From NCBI RefSeq assembly GCF_023065955.2, contig NW_026622986.1, positions 20,113,848 to 20,177,847 on the forward strand: DNA of 64,000 nt. Reading direction: 5' to 3'. A program made the position numbers and the translations under genes. Of the stretch, positions 1 to 13,300 are shown piece by piece. This stretch comes from Ursus arctos. Its lineage: Eukaryota; Chordata; Mammalia; Carnivora; Ursidae. The notes under the pieces are model-generated. The model had not been told where the DNA came from and did no database searches. It worked only from the letters and a program-made list of their open reading frames with translations. The stretch's first letter is position 1. The number at the start of each line of letters is the position of its first letter.

Positions 1-340
1 GCAGTCATGCTAAAAGGTTGTTTTTCTTTTACTTTCCAACATGTTTCAGTTTCGGAATGTTATTTTATGATAGAAGTATGTATTAAGCTAACCTGTAATT
101 GTATGTGCTTACCATCCTATCTTCCCCTGCAAATAAAAAGAATTAAGCGCTACCACCACTGTTAAAGATCTGTGATAGGCCACTTCGTTCTGACAGTCAC
201 AAACTGTACTGGAATATAGATACTCATGCTATTGCAATATAAATCTCGAGGATTTACCTTAAAAAGAAACTTAGTCACCAAAACTTCTTTGCAACTCCCC
301 ACCTCCTCTGCACACTCCCTTCAAAACCCCACTCGATTTT

Positions 341-538
341 TTTTTTTTAAAGATTTTATTTTTATTTACTTGAAGAGAGAGAGAGACAGCCTTCGAGAGA
401 GGGAACACAAGCAGGGGGAGTGGGAGAGGAAGAAGCAGGCTCCCAGCGGAAGAACCCGACATGGGGCTCGATCCCAGAACGCCGGGATCACGCCCTGAGC
501 CGAAGGCAGACACTCAATGACTCGCCACCCAGGCGCCC
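341..538 (-). repeat. SINEC (CAN SINE)
   Basis: Antisense copy: T-rich tail first, then the GA-rich complement of the pyrimidine body, ending CCACCCAGGCGCCCC. It is flanked by a perfect 15-base target duplication ccccactcgattttt (327-341 and 539-553), so the insertion is fairly recent. It lies in ARL5B intron 3 in the sense orientation of that gene. Confidence 0.92.
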
Positions 539-1216
539 CCCCACTCGATTTTTAATAGGCTTCATTTTAGAAAAAAATAATTGGTTAGAGGTACCTGTTT
601 GTAAGGAGAAATTATGGATGCAATTGTACATTAATATACTCAAGGATAAATCTCTCAATAGCACTGCATTGGTTTAAAAATATCTGCCTCTAACAAGAAA
701 TAAAAACAGAAATAGAAGCTGGTCCAGACTGTTTCCCAGGTTGGCTCTGAAGCAGTAAAACAATGAAACAATTGAGAATCTGGGGGGAGGGGGGACTGTA
801 AATCCACTTTTATAAAAACTAAAATATAAGCTCACCCAAAATTCGAATATTTTGGAAATCTTGTATTCAATTATGCTTAAAATATTTTATTCCTCCCCAA
901 CCCGAGCCTCATAAAGTTGTGAGATCTTGGGACAGGTTACCTGACTGATCCCAGTCTCCACCTTCTCCAACAGTAGAGATGTGCCAGGATTACTGTGAAC
1001 ATGAACTTGGGGACTGCGCCAGGGTAAACCCACAATAAACAGTGCGCGTTACTCTTTCTACCTGCCTTTTCTCTTCCATTTGAAAACCTCAAATTCCTTA
1101 CAGAAAACGATCTTATTGAGAAGCAAGTGTGGGTATGTCTTCATGTGCAGCCCACCTATTTTCTGGGTTGACTCTTTGGTTCTTTTTATTAAAATTCAGA
1201 AGGAAGCTTACTATAC
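539..1216. other. ARL5B intron 3, no repeat recognised
   Basis: This is AT-rich intronic DNA between a SINE and exon 3. I see no coding exon and no clear repeat. The stretch 1-326 left of the SINE is likewise featureless. Confidence 0.6.
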
Positions 1217-1364
1217 CTCTGTGTTTGAGTAATACGTGTTCCAGGATGAGCGCAGTGATTCCTGACCACCGATATCCCACATGAGAAAATGAGTGTTCTT
1301 CACAACTATTTCTTCAACGTTGCTTCCTATGGTTGGAGATGTATGAACCACTTCATTCATTAAG
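1217..1364 (-). CDS. ARL5B: ARL5B coding exon 3
   Basis: This 148-base exon has an acceptor ...TTTCAACAG and a donor GAG|GTATAG. It completes Phe36 and encodes 49 further residues from [15 protein letters not shown] through [11 protein letters not shown]. It carries switch I, including Thr47, the interswitch strands, and the switch II G3 motif D-I-G-G-Q-E (66-71), whose Gln70 is the usual catalytic glutamine position. The next exon (FIILVVDS...) is not visible in 1-1216, so it lies beyond the left edge. Confidence 0.94.
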
Positions 1365-4300
1365 CTGTTGAAAGACACCATAAAAATCTTTTGTAAATCT
1401 TGAGAATCTGAAGGAAGTTTTCACTCTATGTTTTTAGTACCAATCACCCTTCCTTGTTTGCACCGATGATGGTAATCATTAGCATCAAAACTAGAACCTT
1501 TGAGAACATTTGTGGAAAAAAATTTCTAGACAAAGAACAACTCCTGAAGGAAGACCTTTTTTTTCCCCCTTCTTCTAGTGGAATAAACTAAAGGCTTGAT
1601 CTGGAAAGAAAGAAACACTGTGTTGTGAGTTTGTATTTCTGTGGCCAAAATTCCAATACCACCATGCCCTGTTATCAGAGCAGAACCAGTGCCCCTTCCT
1701 GGAAGAGTGCATTTCCTGGTGACTGTGACATCAACACTTGCAAAGTAGCAACCACTGAACAGTACGCTATGTGTAATTTTGAAGACTGTCTAGGTGAGAA
1801 AATGGAGACTCAGGCCTGTTAACCTAAACTACAGCCTTAAAAAGATAAGGCTATACGCAAATGACAATTTTAATTAAAATAACTATAAATATATTTAGGA
1901 CACCAGTACTCATACCATATATATTATCATAATTATTGGCTAAGATACATGAATTCATTCAACAAATACGTATTTGCCTAGAGTAAGTTGGTACTGTGTT
2001 GGAAGAAGCCTACAACTGTACGGTCTCTTGGGTTTTATGTATATTTTTGAAGCTATGTGGAAAATTATTTCAATAACTGACAGGTTTCTGAAATGTTTAT
2101 ATCTGACGTTTACAGGCGAAGTCATATTAAAATACATAATGGCCAATGGATGAATGTTTTAAAGTAAAACAAGCAGTTATTTGCCTCTAAACCAACAAGC
2201 CACAGGTTAGGAGCCTTTTAGCAAAGTAGCTGAAAAATACATTAGCCATTGCGTAAGTGAGGTATTTCTGGAGAGCTGTCAGCTGATACATTTAAGATGA
2301 GGTGGAAAGAGATAAGAGTCATACAACGGTGTACTGTATCTAATAACTATTTGTTAAAATGCTTGGGACACAGATCCATTTCCACTGCTTAACGTGCATC
2401 GTTTCATGAACACTGAAAGGATAACGGGAGCTACTTTGACAAGCAGATTGATGGGCTGTAAAACTTCCCGCAAGTATTAATGTATTTCTCTGGAAGTCTC
2501 AAGCCTTTCCCTGCTGCAAGCTAGAAAAGCAGTACTTTCAGGGGTGATCTTCATTTCTTTTGATTTGACAAGTCTGGCCACGTTCAACAATTCAGAGCTA
2601 TTAGTCAGGAGAGTAGCAATAAGCTTTCTAGAGATACCCATCTATTCACATGAACTGCAGTGCGGGAAGAATTAAGTGAAACGCACTTTATCACTTCACT
2701 CCAGCACTATCACATGTGCTTTATTTCAGTTTAATATTAATTCTTCCAAGGCCAGAAAAAGACAAGGGTTTGTGAAGGCTTTAGCAAACATACAGCAGTT
2801 TTATTCACTTTTTAAACACATTTTGTGTTTGGTAAAATACAAAACTGTATGTTGGAGCTTTTCCGTTATATTACAATGGTACCTTATTAATCACATAAAA
2901 CTAGTTCTAATAACTAAAATAATGAAAACTGTTTAAGTAAATAACTATACTTACAATTGGTAAAGAATGGTGGTTTTCCCTGCATTATCCAGTCCCACTA
3001 TAATTACTTTGTGTTCTACAAAAAGAAAACAAACCATAAACATTTAACACTACTGCATACTACAATTACGTGCTTTCAACAATGATTATTAGTTAGCTTT
3101 CTAATGAGAATCATTCACTGGATACTTATTACTGGATTCTTAAAATACAGAGTAAAGAGAACTTCATGGTGTCAAGGTCACCTGCATTAAGTGAGGCAAT
3201 CTGGTATGAAGTCCTCCACCTGGCTGTCTTGTACGAGACTGAGATAATGGACAGGAGGGGAGTACAAGAGAACCTGCTTACTTATATAATACTGAGCTTG
3301 GGAGGAAAAACACAAATTCTGGTCCTGACAAGGCATTATGACTTAAAATGTAAGTTTAAAAAAACAATTGTTTTGGGGCGCCTGGGTGGCTCAGTGTGTT
3401 AAGCGTCAAGAGTCACTCTTGACTTCGGCTCCGGTCCTGATCTCAGGGTCCTTAGATCCAGCCCCGCATTGGGCTCTGCACTCATTGGGGAGTCTGCTTG
3501 TCCCTTCCCCTCTGCTCCTGTGCACCCCCTCGCCCTCAAATAAATAAACAAAATCTTTAAAAAAATTGTTTTACACACGTACTTGTCATCTCTGCTAATC
3601 AAATTAACTTTTTATCAAGTTGTTTTTACACCTGGAAATTCTCCCACATATATATAACCAAGATTTTTTTCTTCCTTTCATGAAGAAATCCAATTTAAAA
3701 AATAAAATTGAGGGGCGCCTGGGTGGCATAGCGGTTAAGCGTCTGCCTTCGGCTCAGGGTGTGATCCCAGCGTTATGGGATCGAGCCCCATGTCAAGCTC
3801 CTCTGCTGTGAGCCTGCTTCTTCCTCTCCCACTCCCCCTGCTTGTGTTCCCTCTCTCGCTGGCTGTCTCTATCTCTGTCGAATAAATTAATAAAATCTTA
3901 AAAAATAAAAAAAATAAAAAAAAAAATTGAAAAGGTTTCCCTGTCACTAACAAGACACACAACATACTCTCAATCAGTTTCTTATTCCTTCCATTAATTT
4001 ACAGATAAATAAGCAATTAGTCCACAATGATTTTTCAATCTGGATTTTACAACTTTTTTTTTAAAAAAGATTTTATTCATTTTGAGAGAGAGAGCATGCA
4101 CAATGGGGGGGGGGCAGAGGGAGAAGCAGACTCCCCGCTAAGCAGGGAGCCCAACGTAGGGCTGGATCCCAGGACCCCGGGATCATGACCTGAGCCGAAG
4201 GCACATGCTTAACTGACTGAGCCACCCAGGCACCCCTGGATTTTACAACTCTTTTGAGCAGATACTATTCCTGCTCTTCATGCGACAGAAACGTCTTCCA

Positions 4301-7300
4301 ACTTCTTCTGGAGCCATGCACACAGACAGTCACCCGTTTCACAGATTTTAAAGCCCATCTAATTATCCTGTTAAGTGGTACAATTCTGAAACCTCCCCTG
4401 AACACAGAGGCGAAAACACTCTAGAATCCTCTTTTCTAGATTTTACCCTTTACAGAAGATACCTCTCTTCCCCAGGGCAGAATGCTTAAAGAGCTACTGA
4501 AGAACCTCTGTAGGAGCCACAACATGATCGATTTATTTTTAGCCAATGATCTGATATATCAGAACCCTGCTCCTCTTGTTAACCTGTGATGAATGTCAAA
4601 ATTCTGATTATACATCTAATCGAATTATCATATCGTATTCCTACTCTGAAGTGTTACTTTGACTGTATCAGTCAAAAAGAGGGACCACGATTCACAGACA
4701 AGTTCTTAGGTGACAAATCATGTTTGTGCCTTCTAACGACCTGAACGCTGTCAGTACTGCCAATCACACTGCAGGACAAATGACATGGTCTTCTGGAGGG
4801 GCTTTTTTCACTATGGCAGAAGCTGCTCTGCCAAAAACAAAACAGAACAAAACTTGTTTGCTTCTTATAACTCACTACAATTCTCCTTTTTTGACTCTTT
4901 TGGTGCATATTCCCTAATTTCTAACAGAGCCAATCTTTAAGTGTCGCCCTCTCTTTCTCCCTTCCGGTACAAGAATGAGAACCCTTTTATTAGTGGAAGA
5001 ACAAACATTCTAAATTTTGGTGACAGCTGGAAACCACCTGCCTGGCATCTGGAGACCACGGGGTCCCTGCAGGAGTTAAGGAGGAAGCCACCAGTCTGGA
5101 CGTAGGCTAAACTCGGGGGGAAGATACTTCTGCCGGGAGAGGGGAACAGAAGTAGTATCAGGTGGTTGGTTCACTGTTGAGGCAAGTGAAGGGAACCAAC
5201 ACCCAGGGCCACTTTCGAAGAGTCCTGCCCTCTGCTTCACATTCTGTATTATGATGATGATCACAGTACCGAAGGCACGTGATGGCAAAACTCATAATAT
5301 ATCATTTTGAAAGAATGGTGCCCAATTTGATCTAAGTCAGGGGTGACAAACTCTGAAGGGCGATAGAGTATGAGTTCTGTTAGTTTCAACTGCATGATTA
5401 ACTTAAGGTCTTTTTCAGATTCCTTTTTCCCCACCCAGTAACAGGTAATTCTAGCAATTAAGACAAAACACACAATTTCAACTCTTACAATGAAGGTATT
5501 AACATTAATCCTTCAGTTAAACCGAGGCCTATCTTCTGATATTATCATCAACAACCTGAGTCTATATAACAAAACATCATCAACAGAAAAGAGCTAAATG
5601 TCTTTTAAAAGCATGAAGTAACAGAGTTTATTTTAAATCTTTTCTTTGAAGGAAAAAAAAAATCTCTTTAACGTCATCCGTATGGTAAGAGGGAAATCAA
5701 GTTCAAAGGGCATTTACTAAAAAGCCAAGTACAAAATAAGAGTTGTTTGTACTCTGTGGCATAACTGTAATTCCTCCGTCTTCCTTCAAATGCCTCCGTC
5801 GTCCTTCGCTGCTACTCGAGTACGCCAATGACGGAAGCCTTTAGTTCCCAAATGCTAGTTAGTAAAGTTTTTACTTATTCAAGGGACAATGACAAAAACG
5901 CGGACATTGACACATACTCTTGTTGTAAGCAGAAAAGGAAATTAATGTGTTACTTTAACTGTCCACCAGTGGTGTCCAGATTAATAAGGTATAAATCATG
6001 TGGCCGTACAGGATACTGCTTGATATTAAAAACATGACTTAAGGTGCTTGCTCTGTATCGCTGTCTTTTTGGCTGGGCAAAATCAACGGGCCACTACAAA
6101 TCTTATTTTATGCACTGAAACAGAAAAATATCAACTAAACTAGGTTAGTGACTTCCTCTGGTCATGATAAAAGTTTCCTTCACCTGTCATAGTTAACAAA
6201 AGCAGATATAAAGAGATGCTTGTAAATTTGTACTATTTATATCACCCAGCAATAATTTTTATTATTTGTTTACCTACTAGGTTAAAAAAAAACTTTCAAA
6301 ATATATCATTATAGTTCAACTCAGTCTCGGTTAAGGTGAGAAAGAATCTATCCTAACGGTCAGATGTTTGAACTGCTGCCAATCGGACGAGCATCAGCCA
6401 TTTAACATCACTTTTACTTACAGACCCACTGAAATGTCTCAAGTTGCGAGGAGAAAACTATTCAACTGTATATTTTTACAACTTCAACCGGTCCTCAACC
6501 TTCATACATAAGCTGTAGATTCTTCTAACTCCTCCGATTACTCTCCACAAAAATGAAATATTTAGTTGATTGAGACAGTCGATTGTTGTATAATCTTAAA
6601 TAGGGAAAACTGTGAACGTGGATACTACAAAATTCACTATTTAGAATGAATTTTGCAAATGTAATTATAGAAGTTTACCTTCCTTACTGGTTTTTTTGTT
6701 TGTTTGTTTGTTTCAGTAGCATTATTAAAATCAGTATGTGGTCAGAGTAGAAGCTGCCCCTGTTGGAGGCCAGAAATGTGTATGTTGGGGGGCGCCTGGG
6801 TGGCACAGCGGTTAAGCGTCTGCCTTCGGCTCAGGGCGTGATCCTGGCGTTCTGGGATCGAGCCCCACATCAGGCTCCTCCGCTATGAGCCTGCTTCTTC
6901 CTCTCCCACTCCCCCTGCTTGTGTTCCCTCTCTCGCTGGCTCTCTCTATCTCTGTCAAATAAATAAATAAAATCTTTAAAAAAAAAAAAAAAAGAAATGT
7001 GTATGTTGGGGACAGAGGGTATACAACTTAAAACTTTCGTGGATAACCAAGTAAGGTTTGGGTTAAGACACTACCATAAGTATCAGAGTTACAATGAATC
7101 CAAATGGTTTGTCCGTTTAAAGATTTTATTTTTAAGTAATCCCTACACCCAACCTAGGGCTTAAACTCACAACCCGAGGTCAAGAGCTGAACGCTCCACC
7201 GACTGGGCCAGCCAGGCAGCCCAAATCCGAATGTTCGTAAACTGTGCCCGCACACCATGAGACAGTCACCTTGCCATCATATTTCACCGGAAATCTCTTC

Positions 7301-10300
7301 CAGGAGACCAAGCGGCACCTCTTCCCACAACAGAGGTCTGAGAGAAGAGCACTTCTGTGTTACTAATCCATGAATCTCCAGAGTCAACACAGAGCACATT
7401 TATTTATACTAAATGAAGGTCCAAGTGCAGAGCTTTTGTTTAATTTTGATCAAGTGATTACACAAAAGTTTCCCTGCACGCTTGGCTACAGTGTTTGTTC
7501 TCTTGGATGTCCTTAAAAGTTGGCTCATACTATTTTGTAAGCAGGGCATAAAGACATAAAGCCTATACAGAAGGAGCCTTCAAAAGAAAATTAGTAAGAG
7601 CACTTGCTTGAGGACAAACACAGGCAAAGATGGCTAAAAAGAAAAATGATGGAAAAAGGAACTTCAAAAAAATAAATGGAAGAAAAATCAAAGAAAATCT
7701 TTTACCTTACCAAATGAAAAAAAATTATTAAATTCTATTTCTAGCTTTAGTATAGATACTAAGTGAAAAAAAAATTGTAGTTTTTATATAGAAAACCAAA
7801 TAATTCAAATAGACAAACACAAGAGAAGAAAAATATGAGAAGCACTAAATATCAGCAGTGCTAATAAAGCGGAAAGTGTGTTAACATTTATCATGTGAAA
7901 ACTGGATATTGTCAAAATGTGATAAAATGATCAACTTTTAATTTTAAAATATAAGAAAGCCCAAAGAACAGCAATGAAATAGGGATCGCTACCTTCTAGA
8001 TACATGACGAGAGCCTTATATGAACACAGAGTATGTAAACAACTTTGTAACTAAACATAAAAATGCCCTTTGCCAAATTTGGGATTTCACATATAAAGAA
8101 AATGAGTTTGAATTGTTGCAAGGGGTAGGTAGTAAAAAGAAGACAGGATGTCACAATCTGAGACCTGAAGGCTGGCCTGCGCAGCAATGAGGAGCACCCA
8201 AGGAAGTCTGGCTCTTGAAAAAAATGGAAAATCAATAAAAAAACAAACTGTATCTTATACTGATTATAAAATCATAAAACTTTATAGCTTGGAACAGACT
8301 GTGGAACTTGAGATCTATTCCTTTTCTCCCACCTCTTCACCTACAAAGGACCCACCCGCAAAGGCATTTCTGAGGAACCAAGGTCTCCAAAAACACAACT
8401 ACCAACCTGGGTCTTTTCTTGTTTATGTTATAGACAGGAAATTAAGGTCCTATGAAGTTATTTGTTCTAGTAAACGCTGGTAAGAGCGGCATTTGTTTTC
8501 CTGCTTTTTTTGCTATAAAGTTATTATCTCCCCTTCCAAATTCTTCAGTCTCCTCCCACTCCGACCACAGTTCCCATATTCCTAGATACCTAAATTTTGC
8601 TAAGAGCAGCTATGTAAATCGATGACTCAACAATTAACATTTATTGAGTTCATTTTATGCCTGACTTTAACATTTGTGATTAGGACGAACAAGGCAAGCT
8701 CTCTCTACCCTCAACAATCTTAAAGGCTGGTACATAAATAAGCACTTAGAGTACAGCGTTATTAGTGCAAAGCAAAAGATATGGAGGTATCATATGGGAA
8801 CATTCTCAAGGATAACTGAAACGTAGAATCCAGTTCTCTGATAAGGAGATAAATGTCAAGGGTAAAAAAGAGTACCACAGAATTTCGGGCTGAGTAATTT
8901 GTGTGCACTGTGCCAGTTAATCCTCACAATCATCCCACGAGAAAGTGGTGATACTCCTCATGTTACTGAGGAGGAAATGGAGTCTTACGTTAAATAACAC
9001 ACTGGGAAGTCTGGCTAATGGTCTCCCAGTGTGATGCCTCCCCATCTTTATGACAAAACGAAGTCTTAGTATCTTACAATAATAAATAAGAATAGCTTAT
9101 TGGATAGAACAAAAACACTTTTCTGGTAGATAAGGGATAAAATACAGATTTAGAAAAAAAGAAGAAGGAGCAAGAGGAGGAAGAAGATTAAAGAATCTAA
9201 GCAGGTAGAACACTAAGGTCCCAGGACAGAGTAAAGCGAAGACCAAAGACTCCCCCCATCCCCAACTCACTGAACAAAGGCAATGACCAGAAAGGCTTCA
9301 ACAGGAAATACTGAAACTGATTTAACTCATACAGTTCTCTAGAGAATTCGAATGTTGCCCAGGGGAAGGTTACAATGGGAAGCAAATGCTAAGGGGCAGA
9401 GAGAATGCATGGTTTTCACACTTGTTGTACCATGACCGTGTTATATATATACACTATAAATATATTTTGCAATTATAAATATATTTCGCATAATGGTACC
9501 TTTACTAACTGAGATATACTGTAATAGTTTCAATTTTAGAATGTTTATTCCTTGTTTTAATGCTGGTCCTCACTAAATTGACTTTATAACTTACTAATGG
9601 GTTATATTAGGCAATTTGGGGAAAAAATTGTATTTGAGAAATACAAGTGAACTGGGTGAGTGCAAAAATGTATAAAATTTTCAAATACAAGAAACTCAGC
9701 AAACTCCGAACAGGATAAATTAAAAAAAAAAAGCAAAGCTAGGTATGTCATGGCCAATCTGCTGAAGACCAAAGATAAAGGGAAAATCTTGAAGGCAGCA
9801 AGAAAAAAATGTCAGGCTACATAAGGAGAAGTAAAGATATGAATGTTGGTTGACTTTTCACAGGAAAAAAAATGGATGCCTGAGGACCATGGAATGACAA
9901 AGTTAAAGCACTAAGTAGAAAAAAAATTGACCTAAGATTCTATATTCAGCAAAAGTATACTTCAAGAATGAAGGCAAAATAAAGACCCTTTCAGATAAAA
10001 GAAAACTAAGAGAATTCATCACCAACAGGGCTACACTACAAAAATGCTACAATTCTTTGGCTCGAAGGGAAATTATACTAGATGGAAACTTAAAACATCA
10101 AAAACAGTAATATGTGTAAATTTAAGAGAAAATTTTACTCTTGCTTAAAATACTCAGGAACATGTGATCCTTTATAGCAAAAACTATAACATTGTATCGT
10201 ACAGTTTGTAACTAATATAGATACAATTCTTTTTTTAAAAAAATATTTTATTTATTTGTCAGAGAGAGAGAGAGCACGTGCACAAGCAGGGGGAGGGGCA

Positions 10301-13300
10301 GGCAGAGGGAGAAGCAGGCTCCCTGCTGAACAAGGAGCCCCTTGAGATGTGGGACTCGTTCCCAGGGTCCTGAGCTGAAGGCAGACGCTTAATCAACGGA
10401 GTCATCCAGGCGTTCCTATACATACAGTTCTATGGCACAATAACCTGCATGGTTATAAAGGACTTGGGGAGGGGTGGGATTACTATACAGTTTCAAGGTT
10501 CTTCCACGTTACAAGTGTTACATTACTAACTCTTAAGTAGATTGAGGAAAGGTAATGATGTATGTTGCAATCCCTAAGGACCATAAAAATTATGGAAAAA
10601 GGATCACTAAAAAAACCAGTAAATAAAATAAAGTGTAATTCTGAGAAAACAAACAAAAAACAATCCAAAGCAAAGTAGGAAAGGAGGAATAGAGAACAAA
10701 ACAAATACAGATGGGGCAAATAGGAAATAATAAAATAGCATACCTTAATATGTGACTGTATCATAAATCGAACCACATCAATAAATTTGACTAAACATTA
10801 CAATTAAAAGAATTTCACACTAAATTAACAAAACACAAGATCACATTGTATGCTCTCTAGCAGAGATACACATTAAGATACAGAATATCTCAACAACACT
10901 AACAACCGCCTTAACCTAGAGAGTTTAGAGGATTGCACATAATTGCAGATTACACATTTTTTCCAAGCACAAAAGGTACATGCACCAAGCAGACCATTTG
11001 GATGGAGTACAAAAAAGCCTCAATAAATCTGACCAAAGGATGGAAATCTTAGAGTATATTTCTGACCACAATGGAATTAAATTAGGAACCAATAATAAGC
11101 TATGTAGAAAAATAAATATTTGAAAACTAAACACTTATAAATGATCCATAGGTCAAAAGAAATTAAAAAAATTAAAATATTTCCAACTGAATGACAAACA
11201 ACAAATCAAAATTTGTGGAATGAAGCTAACACAATTCCTATGAGGGACACTTACAGCTTTAAAATGCTACATATGAATGAAATAAGAGACAGAAACAATG
11301 ACATACACCCCACCCTTAAGCAGATGGGAGAGGGGGATGTAAAGTAAACCCAAAGTACTAGATGGAAGGAAATAAACAGCAGGAATTAGTAAAATAAAAA
11401 GCAGAACACAGAGAACACTAAAATTTTTTGAAAAGATTAGCAGACATGTTGGAAGACTGACACTATTAGACTTCAAAATTTACCACGAAGTAGTACAATA
11501 ATCAAGATAGTGTAGTACAGTATTGGGATGGACATACAGATCAAGGCAAGAGAAAGGTCCAGATGAGACTAAGTCTTTCAACAAAGGCTCTAAAGCAATC
11601 CATTGCGAACGGAAAGTCATCAGTAAATTATGCTAGAACAAGCAGATGTCCATGTGAAACAATAATAATAATAATGAATCCCAACCACTTACTCACATCA
11701 TAATCGCAAAATAATTTGAGAAGGCTCATAGACCTAAGTATAAAAGCCAAATCTTGTAGGTGAAAAGAATAGGACACAAAAAACAACAGCCATTAAAAAA
11801 AGAAAAGTTGAAAAATCAGACTTCACCAAAACTTAAAATTTCCATTCAGCATAATCTCCATTAAGAAAATGAATAAGGAAGCCACAGACTGGGGGAAAAT
11901 ATTCACAAAACATATATCTGACAAAAGACTCAATTCCAGTAGACAAAAAAATAATTTAATGGGAAAAGGATATGAGCACTCTGCAAAAGAAATACAAATG
12001 GCCAGTCAGCATGTGAAAAAGTGCTTAACACCCAAAAGTCTTTAGAAAAATGCAAATTAAAACCAAAATGAGATATTGCTACTCATCTAACCAAATAACT
12101 GAAATTAAAAAGACTGGCGACATCAACTGTTGGGAGGATGTTAAAAGTAGAAGTCTCAAGGGCGCCTGGGTGGCTCGGTTGGTTAAGCAGCCTTAGCTTT
12201 AAGCAGCCGGATCTTGGTTTCTGCTCAGGTCACGATCTCATTGGTCATGGGATTGAGCCCTGTGCTGGGTTCCACACTCAGTGGGGAGTCTGCTTCTCTC
12301 CCTCTGTCCACCCTCCACCTCCCCCCGCAAATGTGTGTGTGCCCATGCTCTCTGTGAGGCAAAAGGTAAAAAAATAAATCTTTAAAAAAAAGTAGATGAT
12401 TCAAACACCACTGGTGAGAGTACGAGAATGGTATAATACTCTGGAAAACAACCTAATAGTTTCTTATTAAACGAATCATATATCCAGTCTATGATCTAAA
12501 AATTGCACTTCTAGATAGTCATCTACGAGAAATGAAAACGTGTCTACAAAAAGTCTTAAAGAGTATTCACATATTACAACTCGTCATGATGCAAATGAAT
12601 AAACCGTGGCATAAATATGACAGCGGAATCAAAATATTCAATAGGAAGATTAGAAGACAAAGGAAATACCCCAGAACTTAGAACTGAGGAAAAAAGACAG
12701 TAAAATGAAAAACAAATACTAGATAATCAAGTAGCACAATACAACCAATAAGATTTCCAGGAAAGTAGAGGAAAACATCCAAAGAGAAATTTAATTAAAA
12801 AAATTCTTAGAATCGAAAAACATCCAAGTTTATGTTGAAAAGGTCCATAGGGCCTAGCACAATGAAATAAAAAAGACATATTACAAGGCACACATCCTGC
12901 AAATTTAAAAATACCAGGTATAAATGTAAAATTCTAAAATCTACTAGAAAGAGAAACACTCAAGAGCAAGAATGATACTGGTCTTTTTAACAACACTGGA
13001 AGCTAGAGGACCATGACAATACCTTCAAAAGCCTGCTGAAAGAAATGTTTTCCAACTCAGAATTTTATATTCAGCCCGATAATAAATCAAAAGTAAACAG
13101 AAGAAAACAATACATTTTCAGGCATTCGGAATCGCAAAAAAATTACTGCTCTGGACACCTTTGCAGGAAATTTCTGTAGCGTGTGCTTAAAAAAAAAAAA
13201 GAGTAAAGGAATAAAGACATAAGTTCTAATAAAACAGAAAAGCAAAGGAAATTCCTGGAATGACTGCAAAGACAAGTCCGGCACAGCTGTGGAGCAGGGA

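Larger units (their letters stand above)
9740..13110 (+). mobile_element. ancient L1 remnant (interrupted)
   Basis: Phrases typical of old L1 ORF2 on the plus strand appear in order, for example cacaatggaattaaattagg near 11068, aagatagtgtagtacagtat near 11504, tgggaaaaggatatgagcac near 11958 and aaaatgagatattgctactc near 12065. The frames are broken by many stops. Two SINEs (10211 and 12160) interrupt it. The 9740-10150 and 12620-13110 parts share agattctatattcagc-type text and may be separate fragments. A typical L1 3' tail (acacctgaaactaatatg) at 13657 may belong to it. Confidence 0.65.

Noticed and set aside
1625..1822. Cysteine-containing 65-codon plus-strand frame in ARL5B intron 2
   Set aside because: It has six or so cysteines but no signal peptide, splice context or family resemblance, and is antisense to ARL5B. 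Chance is the simplest reading.
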